Shown piece by piece: positions 1 through 12,297 of a stretch of DNA of 64,000 nt. The stretch is from Silurus meridionalis (lineage: Eukaryota; Chordata; Actinopteri; Siluriformes; Siluridae). Each line of letters begins with the position of its first letter. Position 1 is the stretch's first letter. A program made the translations under genes and the position numbers. The DNA lies in the NCBI RefSeq assembly GCF_014805685.1, contig NC_060901.1:26449905-26513904 (forward strand). Reading direction: 5' to 3'. The notes below the pieces were generated by a model. It worked only from the letters and a program-made list of their open reading frames with translations. It was not told the origin of the DNA and searched no databases.

Positions 1-499
1 ACCTTGACCTCAATAACTTTGAGCTCATTCTGGAATATAATGAACTAGAAAGAGCCTGGTTGTATTAAACCGGTACTAAAATATTTAGCCCAGGATGAAT
101 TTATTAGCACAGGTGTCTTTTACACTATTTAAAGAAGTACGTTAAAAAAAATTAACCCCGAATATATTTTCCTGTAAATAACCCTGATGAATTTTTTCCC
201 CCCGTGGAACTGACCTACAACACATTTCACTAGATTTATTTCAGGATATCATGACAAATTTCACTTCATAAGAACTGACCCAGAATATACGATTTTTATC
301 CCAGGATATATTTAACATGTCTCTTTATAGCTTTGAACTTTAAATTAAACTGGAACATACTAAGCATGAAACAGCCCAGATGTATTCAAATACCACTTGA
401 TTTATTTTTTTTATCCCGGGATATATTTTATTAGATCAGATTATTATTATTGCACTACTTAGAAATCTTGAAAATATCGAATGGTCTTCTCGTCTCCAG
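1..499 (+). other. med23: med23 intron, 3' part
   Basis: AT-rich intronic sequence ending in the acceptor ctcgtctccag before the first visible med23 exon. It holds loose repeats of cccaggatatatt/ccctgatgaatt at roughly 50-base spacing, which look like a decayed tandem array. No coding signal was seen. Confidence 0.6.
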
Positions 500-876
500 G
501 ACCTGTTTGAGCCGCAGACGGGTCTGCTGAGGTACGTGTTGGAGCAGCCGTACTCCAGAGACATGGTGTGCAACATGCTGGGACTCAACAAACAGGTATG
601 TCTCTGTCTGTCTTTCTGTCCGTCTGTTTTTTTTTTCTCTCGTTCTGTCCCTGTCTGTCTTTCTCTCTGTCTGTCTGTCTTTCTATGTTTATCTGTTACT
701 TTCTCCCTTTGTCTCTCTGTCTGTCTGTCTGTCTATCTATCAAATTTTCTGTCTTTCTATCTGTCTCTCCTTCTGCACTTCTGTCTGTCTTTCTGCCTCT
801 CAGTCGTTCTGTTTTCTTTGTCTGTCTCCTTCTCTCTCTTTCTCGCTCTCTATTTTCTGTCAGCAGAAGAAAGTGA

Positions 877-921
<45 letters not shown>

Positions 922-3900
922 ATGTGTGTAGTGAGCAGGTGTACGCCACTGGGCGAATTGTAGACTGAATATTGTTTTGCTGTTTTGCTTTATTTATTTG
1001 TTTGTTTGCCAATAAAAGTCCAGCCTCCAGTACCCCCCTCCCCCACTACCCCCCTCCCCCCTCCCTCTACCTGTGCTTTGCTGCCATAACCCTGTTTGAG
1101 TCTGAGTGGGCGTGTCCCGGGTTCCCGGCATGCTCCTTTAGCCCTGCCCACTCCCCCTGATACCTGTGTTATAGGGGTGGGAGGAGGATTGGGGGGGTTC
1201 AGTGGTGACTGGATGGGGGTTACTCAGAGCTGGCCTCCTAGTCACTGTATTTGTCTTCCTTCCTTTTTTCTTTTCTTTTTTTGTTTGTGTGTTCTGTCCT
1301 GTCTTACCCCGCCCACCTTGCGCCAATGCTCTAGACCCTGAACATTGCTCAGGTATGTTCATAATCTTCCTGTTGTATTGTGACTAACCCGACTTCTGGA
1401 AGCCTTGTCCACACCCAGACAGACCTTTTTCATTCATTTCTTTTTTTACTTATCTAATTATCACACACGTGCACGTACACACACACACATACTTATGAGG
1501 AAAGGCAAAATCTCTAAACATGGGGCTTGAAATTACCTCTGCTCCATACCGTAGCATCACTTTCTGCTTGATAGTCCTCACGCTCCACGCCTGCCTGCAG
1601 AGGGTTGTGCATAAGTATTTAACCCCCCACCCAAACCCCAGCTGACAAGATTTCTCATGTTGAAACTCAACCTGCTTTCAGTATAAATATACCTGTTTCT
1701 GGAGGAACCCCAGAGGAACATGTCTCTCAAAATCAAAAAGATCTTAAAACCCATGACTTGGTTACTTCTGATCCATGCGGCTACTGCTGGGCCCTTGAGC
1801 AAGGCCCTTAACTGCTTATTTGTATCAAATAAGACACTTCTCCCAGTGTTCCTCATTTTCCCTTCACTTAAACCAGGAGATCCGAAACCTGTTCAAGAAC
1901 GATGCCTTCTGAAGTCTCCAATAAGATCTCCTTTCCATGGATTAGAAGATGTGAAATATCTCTTGCTATAGAGCTCCAAACCTATTGGGGAGGTATTGGA
2001 ACAGCACCCCTCAGGCCTATTAATGCCCTTTTGGCTGAATGAGCACAAAATCTCCACCAAATCCAGTGGTACTTCTTCCCAGAAAATTGTATACTCCATG
2101 CGGAACGGGGTGCTGAAAAAGCCCATACCAAGGTTACGCTGGGGTGTCCAAAAACTTTTGGCTGTGGAACTCTCTTGTTCGGTCTTTTTATGCCAATCAT
2201 AATTCCAGAAAAAACATTCCTAATGTGAAGCATGGTGGTGGGCGCACCATGAGGTGGAGATGGTGCAGTGTTCTCAGGGTAATTATTCCCAGGTAGAAAA
2301 TATGCAAAAATAAATAAATAAATCAGAATCCAGATGTTCAGGACGGGTCTCCGGGCAAGACCTCCAATCACTGCTGGTTATTACCTAGGGGGGGGGTAAT
2401 ACTTATGCAACCCAGAGATGATAGCGATACGCTCCATTCCGATAAAGATTGAGGCCAAAAGTATTTAGACATTTTTTCCACCCACATGTGGTTTCTTTCC
2501 GAACAGGTCCCACAAATTCGGAGAAACGCACATACGACGTTTTTTTTGATGCAGGGGCATGAAATGTTCCATTTCATTAAAGGCCCAAACCTGTTCATAA
2601 AGATTTGGTGCACACGGGTTGGAAGATGTGGAAGACCATACAGTCAGGTGTCCACAAACTTTTGGCCACACAATAAAAATTCCACTGATCTTTCCAGTTG
2701 TGAATTCCTGTTCCGAAAACGCTCCTCCTTAGGAGGCTCCCAGTGCTGAATTGATGACGAAGACGTCATCGTCTGACGTGTTAATTTCAAGCCCTGGTTG
2801 GCGCATGTGTGTATCTGTGGTTCTGTTTCTTGCGCTGTTTATTTGTTTATTTATTTGTTCTGATTGTCTGTCTGTTTGCGCTGTAGACCGAATTCCCACT
2901 GTTTTCCACACTGTGTACTGTTCTCTGCTCAGACCCCGTCATTTCCCTCACGCTTTTACGTAACGTAGATTGTAATTATAGGCGAGTTGGGGGGGGTTTA
3001 GATCTGGAACTGCATTGACCTACGAGCTTAATAGGTCTCGCATTTATTCGTACGCCCTTCTACTTTATAAAAATGTACATAACCTGCCTGCAGATCAGCG
3101 TTTACGCATTTTTTCCGACTATTAAATACGCACGGATTTCACTGGCTGGAGAGAATCGGGGCGTGTCCTGTAGACGATTTCACCACTCAAACGTATCTAC
3201 ACCTAATGTGAGTCAAAAAAAAAAAAACTGTATCCGGTCCCATATTACATGCGGGAGAATGTGCTCTAACCCCCCAGCCAATGGCGCGCAGAGGGCGGGG
3301 TCGGGGGCGGAGCGGGTGTGTAGCTACATTTCGTGTTTGTGAAAGTCGTGACATTGTGTATAAACTAAACACTGGAGACTCCTGCCGTGGATGTCGAACA
3401 ACCTCCAGAGCTCGTCGTTTTATTCCACCGTCCTGCCACAAGAGGGCAGAGTTTCCTCATTGGTCGCTCTGCGTATTATTCCTCAGCAAGGTTCCTCCAC
3501 ATCCCTCATAGTTCCATCATATCCTTTGACTGACTCTCTCAGCATCCCTCATTGTTCCTTACAGTTCCTAAGGTTTTTTTTTTTTTAGAGTTCCTCAAAG
3601 TTCCTTAGCGTCTCTTAGTGTCCTTCTGTGTTCCCCAGGGTTCCTCCAGGTTTTTCAGCGTCCCTCGGCATCCCTCAGCATTCCACAGCATCCCTTAGCA
3701 TCCCTTTGTGTGCCTCCGCGTTTCTCCATGTCTCTCAGCGTTCCTCGCGCTCGAGGCATGTGTGTGCAGCCATGCAGCCGTCATGCCATGCTTGTGTGCA
3801 GTGAAGAGTTTGACGCTCATGCGTGTCTCGTGTCGTGGCTGTGTTTTTTCGTTGGTTTTTCCCTCTTTTTTTTGGTTCTCGAGAACACACGAGTGTGAGA

Positions 3901-4007
3901 GGGATGACGGCGTGTGGATCGGTACCTCAGGAAATCTACAGACTTGATCGAAAAGTTTTTTTATCGCCTGTGCATAAGCGTGTGTGTCCTCTGGCTCTGT
4001 CTCTACC

Positions 4008-4039
<32 letters not shown>

Positions 4040-4764
4040 TGTGTGTGTGTAGCACAAGCAGCGGTGCCCTGTGCTGGAGGAGCAGCTTGTCGACCTGGTG
4101 GTATATGCCATGGAGCGCTCGGAGACCGAGGAGCAGTTCGACGACGGCGGCACCAGCCAGCTGCTGTGGCAACATCTGTCCAGTCAACTCATCTTCTTTG
4201 TCCTGTTCCAGTTCGCCAGCTTCCCTCACATGGTGCTTTCACTGCATCAGAAGGTGCGAACACACACACACAAACACACTGCCAGTCTAACAAACTATAG
4301 ACATTCCTGTTAGAACATAAATAATGGAACCATGTAAAAGGTGCGTGTGTGTGTGCGCGTGTGTGTGTGGTAGCTGGCCGGGCGTGGTCTGATCAAAGGC
4401 AGAGACCACCTGATGTGGGTGCTGCTGCAGTTCATATCGGGAAGCATCCAGAAGAACGCACTGGCCGACTTCCTCCCCGTCATGAAGCTGTTCGATCTCC
4501 TTTACCCTGAGAAAGAGGTCAGGAAACCCCTTACACATGTTCCAGTAATAATTTGAATCATTTGCAGTTAGAGCACGAGCGATTTTTTCGGTTTTGGCTA
4601 ATTAATTGGAAAACGAAAAATCCATACCAATAGTTTTTCCGGGTTCCGGTACGCTGTCATTACGAGATCACCCTCTAGAGTTGAATCCATGCGCTGTTTG
4701 TTTATTTTTTTACACATGAGCTATATTTATATGTATTAATGATTATTTGCATATCATGGTACAA

Positions 4765-4835
<71 letters not shown>

Positions 4836-4986
4836 TGCAGTGTATCCCAGTACCAGACATCAACAAGCCGCAGTCCACACACGCCTTCGCCATGACCTGC
4901 ATCTGGATCCACCTGAACCGCAAAGCTCAGAACGACAACTCCAAACTGCAGATCCCCATCCCCCACTCGCTCAAACTCCACCACGA

Positions 4987-5039
<53 letters not shown>

Positions 5040-5317
5040 AGAGAACTGTAAAGTAGTTTTACTCCCACTGTAATGTGTAGTTATAATTGTTTCTCTCTCT
5101 CTCTATCTCTCTCTCTCTTACTTTTCCTCTTTGTCTGTATCCATCTGTTTCTTTCTTTCTCTCTTTTGCCATCTGCTTTTTTCTCTCTCTCTCTTACTCT
5201 TTATGTTTCTGTCTCTTTGCTGCCTGTCTTTGTTTTTTTCTATCATTTTCTATTTCTCAATTTGTCTCTTTCTGTCTGTCTGGGTGTGTCTCTCTCTCCA
5301 TCTGTTGGCCTCTATCA

Positions 5318-5354
<37 letters not shown>

Positions 5355-5644
5355 GGTTTCTGCAGCAGAGTTTGCGTATTAAGAGCTTACCCATGACGGA
5401 TTATAAAATAGCCCTGCTGTGTAACGCGTACTCCACTAACTCAGAGTGCTTCACGCTGCCCATGGGGGTCCTGGTGGAGACCATCTACGGTAACGGCACT
5501 GTGCGCATCACGCTCCCCGGGACCAACTGCATGGCCTCGTGCTCCACCACGCCGCTGCCCATGAACCTGCTCGACTCGCTCACCGTCCATGCCAAGATGA
5601 GGTGAGACGTGAGGAGAAAACAGCACTAGGAGCATGGGCACACG

Positions 5645-5711
<67 letters not shown>

Positions 5712-7932
5712 TTTTGTCTGTCTATCTATCCATCTATTATAATAAGCTCCACTTTTCTGGGAGGACGTTCCACTAGATTTTGTGGAGATTTTGGAGCTCA
5801 TTCAGCTTTAGGGTGTTCATAGGTAGGTTCAGGTACTGATGGACGTCGAGTAGGTTCTAATTCATCCCAAAAGGGTTGGAGGTCTATAGCAGGAGATCTT
5901 CCAACTCATGGAAAGCAGATCTTCATGAAGCTGACTTTGTGCCGGAACAGGTTTGGGTCTCGTAGTTCAAGTAAAATCTCCCACTACTGCATCCAAAGAC
6001 GGCGGTGTCCCCATACTTTCAGGTGGCGTGGACGCGACACCGGGAGTTTTCCTCTGGCAGATTTATTGTAGCGTGTTTAATTATGCACAGCTCTTCATCG
6101 TGGCTTATTTGTGCAGAATTAACACGGCCATTTCATCCTTTCTTTTTCACAAGGTCCTTTTATGCAAATGGGCTTCGGCACTCCTGAGACGCATAATTAG
6201 ATCACGCTGAAAAACCTCTCCGTGCTTCAAGTCCATTTTCAGTTCGAATTTCCTCTCCGAAGGCGGCGTTCGGGAGGCGGAGTCCGGTGCCCGAGACACA
6301 CGTGAGACGTCACGACGCGCTTCTGTTCCTTCTTGTTTGTGTTCACGAGAGAATTGGTGATGATTCCCTGTGTGTGGTTTCTGCTGTCAGCTGGGTCGTA
6401 AAACGGTGACTAACTGGAAGGACTCGTGACTAAAACACACTGAATATTAACCAGAGTCTTGTCATCTGTTTATTTACGCCAACGTCAAATCAATTCAGTT
6501 GCCACCCAGACAGAGCGACTGTTCCACCATGACAATGACTCCTGTGCCCAAAGCCAGCTCCATGAAGATCCGTTTTCCATTTGTTGGAAGATGAGGAAGA
6601 TCTCCTGCTATAGAGTTCCATCCCTATTGAACACTCTTGGGATGAATTTGAACGCCACCCAGGGCTCCTCACCTCACCTCCACCTGACTCACAAAATCTC
6701 TACAAAATCTCCATATGAGAACAACGAGATACCAAATCAAAAGATACCAAGTGCAAACATTGATACCCAAACAAAACAATGAGATGCCAAGTGAGAACAA
6801 TGAGATGCCAAGTGAGAACAATGATACAAAGTGAAGAAAATGAGACAATCAAAACAATAGAATGCCAAATGAGAACAGAGATACCAAATCAAAATGAGAT
6901 ACTAATTGCAAACAATGTGATACTAAATCAAAACAAGTAAAAACATTGTGATAATAAGTGAAAATTGAAAACAATGAGAAGTGAAAACAATGAGCCACTA
7001 AATCAAAACAATGAGATACCAAGATAAAAACAATATTTTAGGAAAACGTGATGCAAGTAAGAACTTGAGATATATTGTAAAAAAATATATAATACTGAGA
7101 TACTAAGTGAAAATGAGATACTGACATGATGTGGATGCCCATTATCTTGTGTGCCAGTCTGATCCACAGTATAGCCACCCGGGTCATAAAGCTGGCCCAT
7201 GCCAAGTCCAGCATCGCCCTCGCCCCGGCGCTGGTGGAGACGTACAGCCGCCTGCTGGTCTACATGGAAATCGAGTCGCTCGGCATCAAAGGCTTCATCA
7301 GTAAGTTTGGTGAAAAAGGTTAACGTGGAGTTCTTGATTTGCAGAGCGCTTTTATGTTCTTGATGCAGTAGATCAGTGTGAGAGCAGTGCGGCCTTGGCT
7401 CGATGAGCCGTGTTAATTAGAGCACTAATGGAAATGCCAAACATCATCTGAATGAGTTTGTTTCTTCTCTCCGCCCCTATCCAGGCCAGCTCTTGCCGAA
7501 TGTGTTTAAGTCACACGCATGGGGGATTCTCCACACACTGCTGGAGATGTTCAGTTACAGGATGCACCACATCCAGCCTCATTACCGCGTTCAGCTCCTC
7601 TCACACCTCCACTCGCTCGCTGCCGTGCCACAGACCAACCAGAACCAGCTGCACCTCTGGTAGGAACCAGTCTGGATGGACAGAGTAATGGTGGGGGTGC
7701 ATGTGTGTATGGGATAGAAGGTCTTTAGGTAGTGATGGTGATGGGAATAAATAAGAATGAGAGGTGGAATGACTTGTATAAATATGGATGAATAGATGAG
7801 TAGAGTTGTGTGGAATAAAGTGGGTGGGTGTATGGGTGAGTTGTCGGGTGTGTGTGTGAGTGAATGGGCGAGTTGTCGGGTATGTGGGTGAGTTGTCGGT
7901 GTGTGTGTGTGTGTGTGTGGGTGAGTTATCGG

Positions 7933-7969
<37 letters not shown>

Positions 7970-9514
7970 AGTTGTCGGGTATGTGTGTGTGTGTATGGGT
8001 GAGTTATCGGGAATGTGGGTAAGTGTGGGTGAGTTGTCGGGTATGTGGGTGGGTGTATGGGTGAGTTATCGGGTATGTGGGTGGGTGTATGGGTGAGTTG
8101 TCGGGTATGTGTGTGAGTGAATGGGTGAGTTGTCGGGTATGTGGGTGAGTGAATGGGTGAGTTGTCGGGTATGTGGGTGAGTGAATGGGTGAGTTGTCGG
8201 GTATGTGGGTAAGTGTGGGTGAGTTGCGGGTGTATGGGTGAGTTGTCGGGTGGGTGTGTGTGTGTGTGTGTGGGTGAATGGGTGAGTTATCGGGTATGTG
8301 GGTAAGTGTGGGTGAGTTGTCGGGTATGTGGGTGGGTGTATGGGTGAGTTATCGGGTATGTGGGTGGGTGTATGGGTGAGTTGTCGGGTATGTGGGTGGG
8401 TGTATGGGTGAGTTGTCGGTGGGTGAATGGGTGAGTTGTCGGGTATGTGGGTAGGTGTATGGGTGAGTTGTCGGGTATGTGGGTGAGTGTATGGGTGAGT
8501 TGTCGGGTGGGTGAATGGGTGAGTTGTCGGGTATGTGGGTGGGTGTATGGGTGAGTTGTCGGGTGGGTGAATGGGTGAGTTATCGGGTATGTGGGTGGGT
8601 GTATGGGTGAGTTGTCGGGTATGTGGGTGAGTGTATGGGTGAGTTGTCGGGTATGTGTGAATGAGTGTATGGGCGAGTTGTCGGGTATGTGGGTGAGTGT
8701 ATGGGTGAGTTGTTGGGTATGTGGGTGAGTGTATGGGCGAGTTGTCGGGTATGTGGGTGAGTGTATGGGTGAGTTGTCGGCTACGTGGGTGAGTGTTTAT
8801 GGCGAGTTGTCGGGTATGTGGGTGGGTGTATGGGCGAGTTGTCGGGTATGTGGGTGAGTGTTTATGGGCGAGTTGTCGGGTATGTGGGTGGGTGAATGGG
8901 CGAGTTGTCGGGTATGTGGGTGAGTGTATGGGTGAGTTGTCGGGTATGTGGGTGGGTGAATGGGCGAGTTGTCGGGTATGTGGGTGAGTGTATGGGTGAG
9001 TTGGCGGGTATGTGGGTGAGTGTTTATGGGCGAGTTGTCGGGTATGTGGGTGAGTGTTTATGGGCGAGTTGTCGGGTATGTGGGTGAGTGTATGGATGAG
9101 TTGGCGGGTATGTGGGTGAGTGTATGGGTGAGTTGTTGGTTATAAAGCTGACTGAATGTATAAACTAATTGCTGTATGCTGTACTGGTGGATGAATGACT
9201 TGTTAGTTTGATATAGAATTTATGTCGCATGAGTTTTTGGCCGTGATGTTGTAGATGTGTGGGAACAGATGAATCACGACTTGAAGGATAAATAAACTGT
9301 GAGTAGGTGTCTGAATAGACAGACAAATAAATGTAACTGAAGAATGATGCATAGATGAATAAAGTATGAACAGATCATATCAAGGACGATTGTTGAGGCG
9401 ATCATAAAATCAAAGTTTTTTTTATTACTGTAAATACATTTATTTCAATTGCTCATGAAGGTTCTGCTGTACAGAATCATGAATGGAGCTCAGGGAAGTG
9501 GAACAATAAGAACA

Positions 9515-9576
<62 letters not shown>

Positions 9577-9760
9577 GTGTGGAAAGTACAGCTCTGCGGT
9601 TAATTACAGCGTTGGGAAGCTCTGAGGTGCAGCCACAGTTCACACGCTTCCTCAGTGACCCCAAGACGGTTCTGTCGGCCGAGTCGGAGGAGCTGAACCG
9701 AGCGCTCATCCTCACCCTCGCCCGTGCCACACACATCACTGGTACTCCTCACACACACTC

Positions 9761-9810
<50 letters not shown>

Positions 9811-12251
9811 TACATGTGTTAACTTTGTGTGATATGTGCTTCGCTTTTGGCTCCAGATTTCTTCACCGGTTCAGACTCAATCCAGGGAACGTGGTGTAAG
9901 GAGATTCTACAGACCATCATGAACTTCACACCTCACAACTGGGCCTCACACACACTCAGCTGCTTCCCTGCTCCTCTGCAGGTCAGCTAATAACTCAATC
10001 GAACATTTAGAACACTTCTTTCCAGTGCAAACCTTTTCATTCTGTATCCGAATTCTAGAATGTCTTTATTGCTTATCCTGGAAGAGAATTCTAGAATTTC
10101 TTAACAATCAAACATGGCATTCCTAAACCCCCCAAATTTGCTTAACCTGGAAAAGAATTCTAGAACACTGGGGGTGATATAAATGAATACCATTCTTTAA
10201 ATCTTGTTGGAGAACTTTAGAACACAATCCTTTCTTAAACAGGGAGATAATTCTAGGGCCCAGGAGGACATTCTTGAGTACCATTGTTGCTCAATCTGGG
10301 AGGAAACCCCAGAACAGCATTGCTGCCTGACGTATTTTACAATCTTAGAACACCAGCACTGGTTTACCAGGGAGGGAATTCTAGAACCTGTTTTGAGATT
10401 CAGAGAGAATTCTTAAACTTGGAATTCTTGAACATCTTTGTTGCTTACTATTGGACAAGATTTTAGAACGCCACTTTGTACTTAAACTCCTAGAGAATTC
10501 TAGAATTAGGTTGAGATTTCAAGAAACCTTTTTGATCTTCAGAGTGTATCCAGAACATGGAATTAATAAACCACAATTTTGTTTAACCTGGGTTCGAATT
10601 TTGTTGATTCTGGAAACTGTGCCGAATTTCAGAGGAAATTTTTGAACATGGAATTCAATAGAACATCATTTTTGCTGAACATGCGAGAGAATTGTAAAAC
10701 AGTACTCATGCTTATCCTAGAGAGAATTCTAAAACATCACTTTTAACCTGGAAAACATTCTATTGTAGAAACATGCAATATGGAATTCTAGAGCATACAA
10801 TCTTTTTTTTTTTTTTTTTAATAATGTACCAAGTTCAACACCATTGAATATTAACTTGGACAGGAATTTAGTGTACCACTATTGTTGCTTAACCTGGAGA
10901 AAATTCTAGAACTTCACTCTTGCTTCAGGTTGAGAATTCAAGATTTCTTTTATTTATTTATTTTTACGCTTCAGGGTGAATATTAGACCATGGAATTAAA
11001 TCCTGTTATTGCTTAACTTCGGGAGAGAATTCCAGAATTCCTTTAGACTCAGACTGAGGCTTAAAAGAAACCATTTTCTGAGCTTCAGATGGCATTGTTG
11101 AACATGGAATTTTGGGACCTGGATGAGAATTTACTCTCCGGTTACTGCGTTTGTGTTTGTTGTTGGGGAAATAAGCCTGATGTTTCATTCTTCTGTAAGA
11201 TATCTTAGAAACGAGTCATCTGAGCATTCTGAAGCGTCCGTATGTTGTATGTTAGTCACCTCCAAACATTAAGAATCTGCTTGGGTGGTGGTGGTGGTTG
11301 TTTTTCAGTAACACTCCATCTGTTTTATGTGTCAGACAAAGCATGGCTCTGTGGGGAGTCACGACACTTTCCCTCTCTCCTCAGAATCGAATCCATGCGC
11401 TAAACAATGAATTTTTATATCCACTGCACCATTTTTTTTTTTTGTCCATTTCACCATACAACTTTGAGGAACTGCCTGTTCCATGTCTGGCTCTCTGTCT
11501 GATCTACCAGGCATTCTTGAAGCTTCATTTAGCAATGAACAGCGAAGTGTTGGTCACTGATTCTCACTCAGTACCAAAAAAAACTTCACCACCACAGCGT
11601 CTTACAGAAAAGATCTCTGATTGTATTTTCTCCTTTGTGTCCCCCTGCCTTCATCCTCTGTGCAGGCGTTCTTCAAGCAGAACAACGTTCCCCAAGAGAG
11701 CCGCTTCAACCTGAAGAAGAATGTCGAGGAGGAGTACAGGAAGTGGAAGTCCATGACCAACGAGAACGACATCATCACCCACTTCTCCATGCAGGGTTCT
11801 CCGCCGCTTTTCCTCTGCCTGCTCTGGAAGATGCTTCTAGAAACCGACCACATCAACCAGATCGGCTTCAGGTCCGTTCTCCCAGGCCTCCTTACCCACA
11901 TCAGTACCTGACTTTACTAACACGATTTTTTGACGAATGAGCACGGAGCTCCGGAAAATCTTCAGAAAATCTAGTGAAACATTCTTTCACTAGAACAGGA
12001 AATGGGAACTCAAGGTGAAATTGGTTTCTAATAAAAGGAATGAAAGATTTTAGAATTTCAGATTTTAGAAGCACTGCTCAAGACTTTTTGTCTGGTGTTG
12101 AAAGGACATTTTGCGGATCTTGAAAACGCTACGTGCTGCAGCTGCAGAACACCTCACAAAGTCGTGTTGTGTTGGGCCGAGCGAGTGCCACTAGCTCCCA
12201 TCCGCTCGTGACTAGGATCACGATCTCTCACTGACAACGCAGCTAGTGTTC

Positions 12252-12297
<46 letters not shown>

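Noticed and set aside
5087..5605. 172-codon frame with a Leu/Ser/Cys-rich start
   Set aside because: Only the part from 5356 is coding, as a med23 exon. The first part translates a CT-rich intron tract.
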